This document shows, one piece after another, positions 52,399 through 62,421 of a stretch of DNA of 64,000 nt. The stretch is taken from NCBI GenBank assembly GCA_040387735.1, contig JAZKDE010000024.1, positions 3,407-67,406 of the forward strand, read 5' to 3'. This DNA comes from Arcicella sp040387735 (GTDB lineage: Bacteria > Bacteroidota > Bacteroidia > Cytophagales > Spirosomataceae). Every line of letters begins with the position of its first letter. Position 1 is the stretch's first letter. The position numbers and the translations under genes are program-made. The notes under the pieces are model-generated. The model saw nothing but the letters and a program-made list of their open reading frames with translations. It did not search any database and was not told the DNA's origin.

Positions 52399-53670
52399 TT
52401 ACTCCCCAAACGCCTCATTCATTTTCTCTCTATCAAATTCTCCTTCATTATTTGCCAACCAAACCGTGGCAACACCATTACCGATAAAATTGGTAATGGC
52501 TCGGGCTTCTGACATAAATCTGTCTACGCCCAAAAGCAAAGCCAAACCTTCTACGGGAATTACCTTTATTGCCGTCAAAGTAGATGCTAAAACGATAAAA
52601 CCACTACCAGTTACGCCCGCTGCCCCTTTTGACGTTACCATCAAAATACCAATAATCGTTAATATTTGCTGCAAATCTAAATGGACATTGAAGACTTGGG
52701 CTAAGAAAATGATTGCCATCGAAAGGTAAATCGTTGTACCGTCCAAGTTGAAGGAATAACCCGCAGGAACAACCAAACCGACCACGGATTTTGAGCAACC
52801 CATTTTCTCTAATTTCTCCATTAATGAAGGCAAAGCGGCTTCGGAAGATGAAGTTCCTAAGACAATCAATAATTCTTCTCGAATGTATTTTAAGAATTTC
52901 CAGAGTTGAATTTTGTAGGTTCTCAGAATGAAATATAACACAACAAAAATGAATACTGCCATCGTGCAGTAAACCGTTACCATCAATTTCACCAAAGGCA
53001 GGAGCGTATGAATTCCGTATTTGCTGATGGTAAATGCCATACCACCAAATGCCCCGATTGGTGCGAGATACATCACTTTATGCAATGCCCAGAATATTTT
53101 TTTTGAGATGGGTGCCAGTATATCAACTATTTTTTGTCTGCCCGAATAATTGCTCAAAACCACTCCCATAACAATAGCAAATAACAAAACTTGTAGCGTG
53201 GCATTATCCCAAAAGAATTTCATCCAACTGAAACCTACTTCCGCTGATTTGGTGTATTTAGAAATGTCTCCGCCTTTGATTTCTGATGTTACCACGCCAT
53301 CGCCTGGGCGAATGACATTGGCAATGACTACGCCAATGAAAAGAGCCACCGTCGTAACGACTTCAAAATACAATAATGCTTTTGCTCCAACTTTTCCAAC
53401 TTTCTTTAAATCACCCATCGAGATAATTCCCAAAGTGATGGTTAGAAAAATAATTGGACAGATAAATATTTTTACAATACTGATAAAAATACTGCTTAAA
53501 AACTCACTGAGGGTTGTTTTTATTTCGAATTCAGAAAAATAGAGACTAAATTTTATGGGTTTTTCTAAGATTGGTTGCAGGGCAATTGATGGATAAAAAT
53601 GCCCCAATAATACCCCCGCTGTGATAGCGGTTAATACCCAAAAGGTTAAGTTTTTGAAAAGTTTTTTCAT
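52399..53670 (-). CDS. Dicarboxylate/amino acid:cation symporter (DAACS)
   Basis: This 423-residue membrane protein belongs to the DctA/GltP family. It has eight TM helices, two re-entrant hairpins and the motifs SSSEAALPSLMEKL (serine-rich HP1 tip) and AGYSFNLDGTTIYLS. It imports C4-dicarboxylates or glutamate/aspartate with Na+ or H+ across the inner membrane. It is a single gene. The spacer to the AEC transporter gene downstream in the window contains partly palindromic GATGAGT-type sequence. Confidence 0.92.
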   Translation of the reverse strand: MKKLFKNLTFWVLTAITAGVLLGHFYPSIALQPILEKPIKFSLYFSEFEIKTTLSEFLSSIFISIVKIFICPIIFLTITLGIISMGDLKKVGKVGAKALLYFEVVTTVALFIGVVIANVIRPGDGVVTSEIKGGDISKYTKSAEVGFSWMKFFWDNATLQVLLFAIVMGVVLSNYSGRQKIVDILAPISKKIFWALHKVMYLAPIGAFGGMAFTISKYGIHTLLPLVKLMVTVYCTMAVFIFVVLYFILRTYKIQLWKFLKYIREELLIVLGTSSSEAALPSLMEKLEKMGCSKSVVGLVVPAGYSFNLDGTTIYLSMAIIFLAQVFNVHLDLQQILTIIGILMVTSKGAAGVTGSGFIVLASTLTAIKVIPVEGLALLLGVDRFMSEARAITNFIGNGVATVWLANNEGEFDREKMNEAFGE

Positions 53671-53785
53671 GTATATTAGTGATGAGTTATGAGCGGTTTG
53701 CCGCTGCGATGATAAACGATAAGTATTGAGCCGTGAGTAATTTGCTATAAGTGAAATTTATGATTGGTAAATTTTTACTCATCAC

Positions 53786-54703
53786 TCATAGCCTACAACT
53801 CATTACTATTAAATACCAAATACCAACGTTCAATAAAGATAATGGAATGCTAATACTAACCATTTGCGTGGCTAATTTTGGATTTAATCCGTAATTTATA
53901 GCAATAATTGTGGCAGTATTCATCGAACCTAAAGCCGCTCCAACGACTGATATTTTTCCCAAAAATGAATGCTCGCCAATAATGGAAATATACAAAATAA
54001 AAATCAATAATGGAGCAATTAGTAGTTTATAAAAAAGACCGTATAGCAATGGTTTTACCTGCAAATCTTCTCTTTTAAAGCTTATTTGTAAGCCAATTGA
54101 AATCAAGGCTAAAATACTAAATGGACTGCCAATTTTTTGTAAAATATCAATACTCCAATCAGGAAAATGGAATGTTAATAAATTGAGAATAACTGCTATG
54201 CAAAAGGCTAAAAATGGAGGAAATTGAAAAATATCTTTTATTATTTTTTGAAAAGATATTTCCGCCGATGAATAATAAGAAGCCGTAAAAATTCCCAATG
54301 TTCCGCATACCACAAAAGAACCCGCTTGACTCATCAATACGCCCATCTGTAAACCTTCTTTGCCAAATAATAACTCAAAAATTGGAAAACCAACGAATGA
54401 AATACTGCTAATACCCGCCGTGATGGTCAATGCCCCCGTTGTGCTGCGGTCAAATTGTAAGATTGGAGCTAATATTCTGAAAAAAATAAAAGCACAAACG
54501 TACAAAATATAAGGCATCAAAATTGGTAATACTTGACTACGCTGAAAGTGAATTTCGGTCGTGTAAAGTAATGTCAAGGCGGGTAAGCAGATGTAAATAA
54601 TGAAGGAATTCAAGACCAAATGGGCATTCTTCGGAAAACCATTTAACCGTTGGAGAACTATCCCCAACATTAAACAGATGAAAAGTAGTAGTAAATTGGT
54701 CAA
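53786..54703 (-). CDS. AEC family transporter (auxin efflux carrier type)
   Basis: This 305-residue protein has about ten TM helices in the two inverted five-helix halves of the AEC/MleP family (LLLFICLMLGIVLQRLNG at the start, GAALGSMNTATIIAINYGLNPKLATQMV in the second half). Members move malate, malonate or other organic anions across the inner membrane. The nearby symporter gene hints at organic acid transport, but the substrate is not certain. Confidence 0.85.
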   Translation of the reverse strand: MTNLLLLFICLMLGIVLQRLNGFPKNAHLVLNSFIIYICLPALTLLYTTEIHFQRSQVLPILMPYILYVCAFIFFRILAPILQFDRSTTGALTITAGISSISFVGFPIFELLFGKEGLQMGVLMSQAGSFVVCGTLGIFTASYYSSAEISFQKIIKDIFQFPPFLAFCIAVILNLLTFHFPDWSIDILQKIGSPFSILALISIGLQISFKREDLQVKPLLYGLFYKLLIAPLLIFILYISIIGEHSFLGKISVVGAALGSMNTATIIAINYGLNPKLATQMVSISIPLSLLNVGIWYLIVMSCRL

Positions 54704-54745
54704 GAGAAATTGGTTATAAATTTAGTTGTACTCAGTAATGTTTTT

Positions 54746-54809
54746 ATGGAACACGGATGTATTAATATTTAATAAAAACAGTGTCTAATCCGTTCAATCC
54801 GTGTTCCAT
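54746..54809. terminator. Hairpin after the STN-type receptor gene
   Basis: Perfect 13-bp arms, 54746-54758 and 54797-54809, are spaced by 38 bases. The T-run is weak on both strands, so it may be a terminator or a dispersed palindrome. It starts 7 bp past the receptor stop codon. Confidence 0.5.
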
Positions 54810-54816
54810 TATTCTA

Positions 54817-57800
54817 TTAAAACTTAAACATCAGGTTTCCGTAATAGTACGACCCATTAAAACCAAATTGGTTGGCATTACGAGTGTAAGGTACTTGTCC
54901 GTTTGAATATGAAAGGTAATTGCTATAAACTTTATCCGGATATACGTCGGTAATATTATTGCCACCAAGTGTAATGCTCAAGAATTTATTGAGATTATAA
55001 ACTACCGAAACATCAAATAAATTTTTACCCGCAAAAGTCTGGCTTTGGTGTAAATTACTGGTTCCAGGGTTTGGTTTGCTTAATTTTTCCCAAGCGGTTA
55101 CTTCTCCAAAATACGAGCTACGTAAATTTACACTCAATTTACCAATTTGATAACCCAAAGAAACTAAAATTTTTGAGTGTGGTTGACTGGTTTCAATCAA
55201 GGCTCTACTCACGGTATCAATTAGTAGAATTGGTGTTTTAGTATCTAATTGTAATGCTGCTGGAGTGGCTTTTACACCCGTAATTTCGGTTTTATTGACG
55301 GTCAAAGCAATGCTGGCTGTTAACTTACTTTTTGCCCCCAATGCTTGTTTGTACGAAGCGACTAAATCAATTCCTTTTGTACCAGTATTGATGGCATTGG
55401 TAAAGAAAGTGATTTCTTGAAAACCGGCAAAATTCGCTTTTAAGGCCGCAATATTATTAACGTTCAAATTTTCAGTAACGATAATTCTGTCGGTAATGTC
55501 AATTTGGTAAGCATCGACTGTTAGTAAGAAATTTGAACCCAATTTTGCTGTTACTCCCAAGTTATAATTCCATGAAGTTTCTGGCTTTGGGTCTTCAATA
55601 CCGATTTTTGCCAAACGTGGATCATCAGATGGTAGTTGTTTTGTACTACGAATTACGCCATTTTGTACCGTTGAAGTAGTTGCAGCATTGGCAATTTGTT
55701 GTAATAATGGAGCTCTAAATCCTTTGTTAATTGAACCTCTAATGGAGAAATTATCGGTAATTTTAATACGTGAAGCTAATTTTCCTGAAAAATTACTGCC
55801 AAAATCACTGTAATTCTCATAACGCAAAGCTCCTGCTACCAACAAACGATTCGAAATGTCACTTTCAACGTCTAAATATAAGCCAAGATTTGAACGACTT
55901 TTATCGGTTGCATCTGCTTTATCAATTCCCACTCGACCTTGTGAACCTGGTGTTTTATTTTTGGTTGCGGATAATGGTCCAACTTGGTAAGATGCTTCAT
56001 CGCCCGCTACTAATGTAAAATTATCTACTCTATATTGTCCGCCAAAAGCAAGGTTTAATGATTTTGTCCCCATTACGCCGAGCATGGTTTTGGAAGCATT
56101 GATTTCCGTTAAACTTTGTCCAAATCCAATTCTACCAATATAAAAATCTTTCGGTGAACTTGCTCCTAATGAAGCATTTGAACTGTTTTTAGCGGATTGG
56201 TCGAGGTAGTTTTTACCGTATCCCGTACTAAAATCCCAATTCCAGCCCGTTGAAGTTTTACGTTTTACTCCCACGAACGAAGATAAATCTACCGATGTTC
56301 CTGGCAATTGTGGTACGTAGCCATCAGGATATAAATCTGGGTTTGAAGTACCACTGGTTGCCAATGCTGTACGTAAAAATGCCTGTGCAAATACATCTTT
56401 TTGAGAAAAGCCACCGAATGAATACAATGTCCATTCTTTCGTTAAAGGAACATCAAGGTTGTAAAATACTTGTCCCGATTTCATGGCGTTGCTTCCGTAA
56501 GAAGTTGGGTGAAATGAGCCGTAAGTTCCATCGCCCCAAACGCCTCTTGATTTCAATAATGCTTGGTCAGTAGCGGCTACGTTGGTATAAATACCTGTGT
56601 AAGTTCCGCCAGTTATGGGTTGCGGATTATATGCGTCCGAACGGTCAGTTCCTTTCACGTCCTGATAACTTCCTGTGATATTTAACGAAGCTTTTTTACC
56701 CAAATCAAAACCATAGTTTAGTCCCACTGTATAGCCTCCGCCATCGCCTTTTGACGTTACACCGTATTGAATTTGAGCTGTTCCATTATTCACTGATTTT
56801 TTCAAAACCAAATTAGCAATACCCGCAATTGCATCCGAACCGTATTGAGCGGCTGCTCCATCACGCAAGATTTCCATTCTTTCCAAAGCTAATGATGGAA
56901 TTGAATTCATGTCTGTTACGACTGTACCCTTTCCAACGGTTACGTTACTGTTCAAAGCTGCAAATTGATGACGACGTTTCCCGTCCACCAAAACCAACAT
57001 TTGGTCTGGCGATAAGCCTTTTAGAGAAGCCGGGTCTGCATAATTAGCTACGCCATTGATGCCATTTTTAGCAGAATTAAACGAAGGAGACATAAATTGA
57101 ACTTGTTGTCCTAACTCGGTTTGTCCAGTTGTTTGTAATTCTTTGGCAGAAATAACATCCACGGGAACTGGACGTTCAACATTGGTACGAGCCACCGTTG
57201 AGCGAGAACCAACCACTACAACTTCTCCTAATTGAGAAATGTCTTCTCTCAATATCACTACAATTGCTTGACTTACCGAAGTAATTTTTACCTCTTGTTT
57301 TTCAAAACCCACGAACGATAAAATCAATACATCGCCTTCTTGCGCTGCAATAGTAAATCCGCCTTCATTATTAGTAACTGTTCCCCTTGAAGTACCTTTC
57401 ACCATAACACTAACACCAGGAAGAACTTCGCCTTTTTCAGCGGTAACCTTTCCCGTAACTTTATCCTCAATAGTGTCGCTCACATTTTCCTTTTCTTCCG
57501 AAATTACACTTGATTGCTCCTTGTTTTTCTTCAGAATAATTTGTTCTTCTACTACTTCATAATGCAGTTTGTTGGGAAATAGTAATTTGGGTAAAACTGA
57601 AGTCAAAGGCTCATTATTTACCTGTAAACTAACATTTTTATCAGTCTCAACGGTATTGTTACTATACACAAAATGCACATTTGTTTGCTTTTCGATGGCT
57701 TGTAAAACTGTTTTTAAACTTACATTAACCAGTTTTATAGATACCTCACGGTTCAAAATTTGTTGAGCTTTTGTGGGGCGTGCAAAAGTCATTACCGAAC

Positions 57801-57882
57801 AGATTGCAACCAGAATACATTGGGTAATTGTAATTTTCATAAAAATTAGCAGTTGCTGCTTTGAGTATAAAGATTGTTTCAT
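54817..57882 (-). CDS. STN-domain TonB-dependent transducer/receptor
   Basis: This 1021-residue receptor has a signal peptide (about 16-40), an STN signalling domain (about 45-120: VSIKLVNVSLKTVLQAIEKQTNVHF), a CarboxypepD_reg domain (about 140-215), a plug with DGAAAQYGSDAIAGIANLVLKK (about 340-361) and a barrel ending SYYYGNLMFKF. The STN domain contacts the FecR anti-sigma factor encoded upstream, so ligand binding at the surface can induce the sigma factor and this gene. It is related to the receptor at 39794-42397. The ligand is unknown. Confidence 0.93.
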   Translation of the reverse strand: MKQSLYSKQQLLIFMKITITQCILVAICSVMTFARPTKAQQILNREVSIKLVNVSLKTVLQAIEKQTNVHFVYSNNTVETDKNVSLQVNNEPLTSVLPKLLFPNKLHYEVVEEQIILKKNKEQSSVISEEKENVSDTIEDKVTGKVTAEKGEVLPGVSVMVKGTSRGTVTNNEGGFTIAAQEGDVLILSFVGFEKQEVKITSVSQAIVVILREDISQLGEVVVVGSRSTVARTNVERPVPVDVISAKELQTTGQTELGQQVQFMSPSFNSAKNGINGVANYADPASLKGLSPDQMLVLVDGKRRHQFAALNSNVTVGKGTVVTDMNSIPSLALERMEILRDGAAAQYGSDAIAGIANLVLKKSVNNGTAQIQYGVTSKGDGGGYTVGLNYGFDLGKKASLNITGSYQDVKGTDRSDAYNPQPITGGTYTGIYTNVAATDQALLKSRGVWGDGTYGSFHPTSYGSNAMKSGQVFYNLDVPLTKEWTLYSFGGFSQKDVFAQAFLRTALATSGTSNPDLYPDGYVPQLPGTSVDLSSFVGVKRKTSTGWNWDFSTGYGKNYLDQSAKNSSNASLGASSPKDFYIGRIGFGQSLTEINASKTMLGVMGTKSLNLAFGGQYRVDNFTLVAGDEASYQVGPLSATKNKTPGSQGRVGIDKADATDKSRSNLGLYLDVESDISNRLLVAGALRYENYSDFGSNFSGKLASRIKITDNFSIRGSINKGFRAPLLQQIANAATTSTVQNGVIRSTKQLPSDDPRLAKIGIEDPKPETSWNYNLGVTAKLGSNFLLTVDAYQIDITDRIIVTENLNVNNIAALKANFAGFQEITFFTNAINTGTKGIDLVASYKQALGAKSKLTASIALTVNKTEITGVKATPAALQLDTKTPILLIDTVSRALIETSQPHSKILVSLGYQIGKLSVNLRSSYFGEVTAWEKLSKPNPGTSNLHQSQTFAGKNLFDVSVVYNLNKFLSITLGGNNITDVYPDKVYSNYLSYSNGQVPYTRNANQFGFNGSYYYGNLMFKF

Positions 57883-57914
57883 TGGATTGTTTTTGGATTT
57901 TTAATGGAATTTTA

Positions 57915-57945
57915 TGGTTCTCTCTTTTTGAAATAGAGAGAACCA
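57915..57945 (-). promoter_or_regulatory. Hairpin between fecR and receptor gene
   Basis: Perfect 11-bp arms, 57915-57925 and 57935-57945, surround a 9-base loop in the 172-bp spacer, 33 bp before the receptor start. It may be an attenuator or a partial terminator that sets receptor level against the sigma/FecR genes. Confidence 0.55.
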
Positions 57946-58054
57946 AGTCTTATATGAATTTTAGAAAAGATATTTGCAGTTATTCAGTGAACAATTATCA
58001 ATGAGTAGTTATAAAAAGTAGTGGTTAGATATTCAATTTTGTAAAATGAGCGAC

Positions 58055-59047
58055 TTATTCACATCCTGCTCCTTTCAAAAAAATCTGATTGCCGTTGATT
58101 TCATATTCTGCATCAACGGATTTACAGATGATTTCGAGAATGGTAGCGAGGTGTTCTTGGTCAAAATTTCCGCTCAAACGGCAATTTTTTAAGGCAGGAT
58201 TCAAATGAATGGTTACGTTAAAATTTTGTTCAACATTATTCACAACATTTTGCATTGAAGTATTATCAAAAGTTAAAGATGACAGTTCCCAATAAAATGT
58301 TTTATCTTTTGGTAATTCGTTGATAGTCAGTACGTCAGATTTGTTTTCTAAGACAACTTGTTGTTTTGGTGTTACAAAAACTTCCTTTTCAGAATCATTT
58401 GTTACCGAAACCTTTCCTGTTACCACCGAAACTTCAAATTTCTCCGTTTCTGGATATGCCTTCACATTGAAACTCGTTCCTAAAACTTTAGTCGTCATTT
58501 TGCCTGCATAAATCAAAAATGGACGAGCTTCATCACGTTTTACATCAAAGAAGGCTTCTCCTTTTAAATTGACTTGTCGGTAAACTCTATCTGATTGATT
58601 ATAAGATAATTGTGTTTTTGGTTGGAGCCAAACTGTACTACCATCTGGCAGAGCAATTTTTAAGATTTTTGCCGAAGAATTTTCGTATTTAGCCCAATCG
58701 GATAACGGGATTTCAGATTTTATTTTCGCTAAATTATTGACCGAATCAGAATTCCAATAAAATGATAAACCAAAGACAATCAGTAACATCGCAGCCATAC
58801 TTGCTGCGTACCAAACCCAACGTGGCGGCGTATAAAGTTTGATAGGATTGATTTGTCGGTCAATATTTTTGCGAACTTTTTGGATTAATTCATCACGGTC
58901 GTTTTCGGATAAATCACTGATACCATCGGGGTTATTTTCAAAAGATTTATACCATGCTTCTACCAAAACCTGTTCGCCTTCGGAACATTCATTATTTAGG
59001 TATTTTACAATTATTTCTTGATTCAGTCTCATTTTGTTGGCTTTCAT
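58055..59047 (-). CDS. FecR-family anti-sigma factor
   Basis: This 330-residue single-pass protein has an N-terminal cytoplasmic sigma-binding region (about 1-85), one TM helix (WYAASMAAMLLIVFGLSFYW, about 84-103), a periplasmic FecR domain (about 130-230, DGSTVWLQPKTQLSYN) and a C-terminal DUF4974 domain (about 255-330) that meets the STN domain of the receptor. A second ATG at 59032 is a possible start. It lies 121 bp after the sigma gene. Confidence 0.92.
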   Translation of the reverse strand: MKANKMRLNQEIIVKYLNNECSEGEQVLVEAWYKSFENNPDGISDLSENDRDELIQKVRKNIDRQINPIKLYTPPRWVWYAASMAAMLLIVFGLSFYWNSDSVNNLAKIKSEIPLSDWAKYENSSAKILKIALPDGSTVWLQPKTQLSYNQSDRVYRQVNLKGEAFFDVKRDEARPFLIYAGKMTTKVLGTSFNVKAYPETEKFEVSVVTGKVSVTNDSEKEVFVTPKQQVVLENKSDVLTINELPKDKTFYWELSSLTFDNTSMQNVVNNVEQNFNVTIHLNPALKNCRLSGNFDQEHLATILEIICKSVDAEYEINGNQIFLKGAGCE

Positions 59048-59168
59048 AGACTAAGTGAGTCGAGCAAGAGTTTTCCCCTATGCCAATTTGATTTTTTTTT
59101 AGAAATTATAATTTCTCCTTTCATTTTGCAACGAAGAAGGTGATTTCTACCAAGAAATATTCAGTAAA

Positions 59169-59750
59169 TTAGTGAGTGAATGGAATCAATAAAATCAAAA
59201 GTGTAGTATAATCACTCAAAGCTTCCCGAAGAATTTTTAGGGCTTTAGTCATTTGATTTTCCACTGTTTTTTCAGAAATATCCAGTTTTTCCGATATTTC
59301 TTTTTGAGAAAGGCCACTTCTTTTGAGCAGAAAAACTTCTCTGCAACGTTCTGGAAGCATTAATAAGGATTTTTGATAAGCTTCATTCAGTTCATCGAAA
59401 GCAACGGCTTGCTCCGTAAAATTATCATTGTCACTGTCTGGATTGAGCGAAGCTGAATATTGTTCAAAGAGATTGTTCTTTTTGTATTGAGCGATGACCA
59501 AATATTTTACTGAGGAAAAAAGATAGGCTTCTATGGTAGTAGAAATGGCCAAAACTGTTCTCCGTTCCCACAAAGAAATAAATAATTCTTGGACAACTTC
59601 TTCGGTTAATTCTCTGTTTTGTAGTCGTTTATAAACGGCACCGTAGAGTTTTGAAAAGTATTTTTGGTACAAAAAATCAAATGCTCGAACATCGCTTTTG
59701 GCAAGATATTCAAGAATTTGTTGGTCGGTATCAAAAATTGGCTTTAGCAT
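59169..59750 (-). CDS. ECF RNA polymerase sigma-70 factor
   Basis: This is an ECF sigma factor of 193 residues from the ATG at 59750 (MLKPIFDTDQQ). The frame extends to 59819, but the extra 23 residues are hydrophobic and unlike the family. Region 2 has AFDFLYQKYFSKLYGAVYKRL, and region 4 has LPERCREVFLLKRSGLSQKEISEKLDISEKTVENQM. The C-terminal end LSDYTTLLILLIPFTH is typical of FecI-like sigma factors in Bacteroidota. It is controlled by the FecR protein encoded downstream and directs receptor expression. Confidence 0.92.
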   Translation of the reverse strand: MLKPIFDTDQQILEYLAKSDVRAFDFLYQKYFSKLYGAVYKRLQNRELTEEVVQELFISLWERRTVLAISTTIEAYLFSSVKYLVIAQYKKNNLFEQYSASLNPDSDNDNFTEQAVAFDELNEAYQKSLLMLPERCREVFLLKRSGLSQKEISEKLDISEKTVENQMTKALKILREALSDYTTLLILLIPFTH

Positions 59751-60068
59751 TTGTTCGCAAGATAATATAAATTCATAGTATTGTACAATTGTCAAAAAAA
59801 ATGTAAAGCTCTTGGTCAAGTCCTTCCAAAGTATTATTTTTGAATAAGTATGTATATTGCAACTACCAATTTATCCCGCCAAATAATTAAAAGACGCTAT
59901 TGTTTTGAAAATCAATGCAATAAGTCTTTTTGTTTCCTCTCTGATTCATTAATTCCTTGTGTATTTTAAATTAATGTGCAATTTTTGTATTAATTTTTTT
60001 GTTAGAATTATAATCCGAACCTTGACGTTCGAATACCATAAAAACACTAATAAAGTACAAAACTTAGA

Positions 60069-61004
60069 ATGGCAGAGCATACCAAATGCCTAATTATAGG
60101 CTCAGGACCGGCAGGTTATACCGCAGCAATCTACGCCTCAAGGGCAGGATTAAACCCAATTATGTATCAAGGCCCTCAACCAGGAGGCCAATTGACGATA
60201 ACGAATGATGTAGAAAATTTTCCTGGTTATCCCGACGGAATTCAAGGGCCAGAAATGATGCAAGACCTTGAAAAACAGGCTCGTAGATTCGGGACTGACG
60301 TGCGTTATGGCATGGCAACAAAGGTGGATTTTTCAAGTACACCCAAGAAAGTTTTTATTGATGATACACACGAAATTCACGCTGAAGCCGTTATTATCGC
60401 AACTGGGGCATCAGCAAAATGGTTAGGATTGCCTTCGGAAGAAAAATATAATGGACGTGGAGTTTCGGCTTGTGCGGTTTGTGATGGGTTCTTTTTCCGT
60501 AATCAAGAGGTCGCAATTGTAGGAGGTGGAGACACTGCGGCTGAAGAAGCTACTTATTTGGCGAATCTTTGCTCGAAAGTTCACATGATTGTTCGTCGTG
60601 ATGAATTACGTGCTTCACAGATTATGCAAAAGCGAGTTACATCAAATCCTAAAATTCAGATGCACTGGAATTCGCAGACGGAGGAAATTTTGGGTGATGA
60701 TAACGGAGTAACTTCGGTTCTTATAAAAAATCATGTCACCAATATTGAAACGGTTTTACCAATTACTGGTTTCTTTGTTGCCATTGGTCATAAACCTAAT
60801 ACAGATATTTTCAAAGGATTTTTGGATATGGACGAAGCAGGTTATCTAATTACAGAAAAAGGTTCAAGTCGGACTAATATTGAAGGAGTTTTTGCTTCTG
60901 GAGATGCACAAGACCATATTTATCGTCAGGCTGTAACAGCAGCAGGTTCAGGTTGTATGGCAGCTTTAGATGCGGAAAGATGGTTGGCTGAACAAGAAGA
61001 TTAG
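60069..61004 (+). CDS. trxB: Thioredoxin reductase
   Basis: This 311-residue flavoprotein has the FAD motif GSGPAG (11-16), the redox Cys pair C135-A-V-C138, the NADPH motif GGGDTAAEE and the late FASGDAQDH. It reduces thioredoxin with NADPH in the cytosol. Length and residue order are standard. It is a single gene. The M23 peptidase gene follows 126 bp later. Confidence 0.97.
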   Translation: MAEHTKCLIIGSGPAGYTAAIYASRAGLNPIMYQGPQPGGQLTITNDVENFPGYPDGIQGPEMMQDLEKQARRFGTDVRYGMATKVDFSSTPKKVFIDDTHEIHAEAVIIATGASAKWLGLPSEEKYNGRGVSACAVCDGFFFRNQEVAIVGGGDTAAEEATYLANLCSKVHMIVRRDELRASQIMQKRVTSNPKIQMHWNSQTEEILGDDNGVTSVLIKNHVTNIETVLPITGFFVAIGHKPNTDIFKGFLDMDEAGYLITEKGSSRTNIEGVFASGDAQDHIYRQAVTAAGSGCMAALDAERWLAEQED

Positions 61005-61130
61005 TTTATAAGTGATGGAATGATTGACTGAGAGAATGAAAAAATAAATTTAGATTATAAAAATTTTAAATAATCACTCACTCTATCAGGTTAAATACCC
61101 CGTTTATCATTCACTCATTGCATTAAGATT

Positions 61131-62249
61131 ATGATGAAAATTAAAAACATACTACTTTTTTCGCTTTGTATTGGCTCGTTTGCAGTCTCAGCACAGGAAT
61201 CGGGGAATTTTAAGAAAAATCCTAAGATTAATGTGAAGAACAATACGGGTTTGTATAAAGAGAAAGAAAAAAAAGAAGAAATTTTTGATGAAATGCCTAA
61301 ACTACAATTTAGAAATGACATCGAAATAGAAAGAGTTGATGCACCATCAGCCATTACTGCTTCTAATAAATACGAACCTGCTAAAGCACTAAATGCTTCG
61401 GTAAGTTCATTTGATACCACTTCAGTGGATGAGCGAGAGCCTTTGATTATTGAAATTGAAGAAGAGTCTCGTCCCGAAGGTAGCGATGATTTTGTATCGG
61501 TCGCTACGTATTATTCGGTTTGGGATGCTTCTAATATTGACCCTTATGGAATTGATGCGAAGGATTTTGACGATGTGGTTGATGTTGAATTATACAACAA
61601 AGAGCAAGGTCGTTTTTGGTCTGTACCCAATAATTCTCCTAAAATGACTTCTAAATTTGGCCCACGTTGGGGACGTTTGCACGCTGGTGTAGATTTGGAT
61701 TTAGAAACTGGTGAGCCAGTTTATTCTGTTTTTGATGGAATTGTGCGGGTATCTGGCTATAATAGTGGTGGATACGGTAAATTTATTGTTGTTCGCCATT
61801 ATAACGGTATTGAAACTTTGTATGGTCACCTTTCTGCTCAAAATTTCGAATCAGGGGCTTATGTGAAAGCAGGCGACCAGATTGGCTTAGGTGGTAGTAC
61901 AGGTCGAAGTACAGGTTCTCACTTGCACTTTGAGACTCGTTATGAAGGTAATCCATTTAATCCAACTTACGTGTATAATTTTACTGGAGCAGGTTCTGAA
62001 CCAGTTTCTGACCACGTATTAATCTCTGCCAGAGTTTTTGATACTTACGGCTTGGCATTAGGTAACGAATACGGAGATGCTGGTAATAAAGTAATGACTC
62101 GTAGAACTGCTTGGACAAAAGCACATTACGGAGATACCCTTTATTCAATTGCGAACCGTGCAGGTATTTCAGTAGAAAAATTAGCGAGAATGAATGGAAT
62201 GAAACTTTCATCAAGTTTGAGAGCAGGAAGACGTTTACGTATTCAATAA
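61131..62249 (+). CDS. M23 metallopeptidase with LysM domain
   Basis: This 372-residue exported protein has a signal peptide (about 5-22), a low-complexity charged region (about 23-110), an M23/LytM domain (about 155-285) with the zinc motifs HAGVDLD and HLHFE and the segment GYNSGGYGKFIVVRHYNG, and a C-terminal LysM domain (about 325-371: HYGDTLYSIANRAGISVEKLARMN). It probably binds and cuts peptidoglycan in the periplasm, for instance in cell division or growth. Confidence 0.92.
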   Translation: MMKIKNILLFSLCIGSFAVSAQESGNFKKNPKINVKNNTGLYKEKEKKEEIFDEMPKLQFRNDIEIERVDAPSAITASNKYEPAKALNASVSSFDTTSVDEREPLIIEIEEESRPEGSDDFVSVATYYSVWDASNIDPYGIDAKDFDDVVDVELYNKEQGRFWSVPNNSPKMTSKFGPRWGRLHAGVDLDLETGEPVYSVFDGIVRVSGYNSGGYGKFIVVRHYNGIETLYGHLSAQNFESGAYVKAGDQIGLGGSTGRSTGSHLHFETRYEGNPFNPTYVYNFTGAGSEPVSDHVLISARVFDTYGLALGNEYGDAGNKVMTRRTAWTKAHYGDTLYSIANRAGISVEKLARMNGMKLSSSLRAGRRLRIQ

Positions 62250-62269
62250 ATAGATTGACTTAATGATAT

Positions 62270-62307
62270 AATGAGTGAATGAGGTTTAACAGTCTTACTC
62301 ACTCATT
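62270..62307 (+). terminator. Terminator after the M23 peptidase gene
   Basis: The 9-bp arms 62270-62278 and 62299-62307 are followed by a run of T. It starts 20 bp past the stop codon. Confidence 0.65.
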
Positions 62308-62421
62308 TTTTTATTGGTATTATTCTCAGTGTGTAATAATTTTTAATAATCAATGTTCAATAATTAATTTTAAAATTATGCTGTTACTTAAATATTGGAT
62401 GTTAATCACTAATAAAACCTT

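Noticed and set aside
59751..59819. N-terminal extension of the ECF sigma factor
   Set aside because: The extension is hydrophobic and not found in ECF sigma factors. The ATG at 59750 fits the family.
61115..61420. 101-residue minus-strand frame opposite the M23 gene
   Set aside because: It is a shadow of the signal and low-complexity part of a clear M23/LysM gene.
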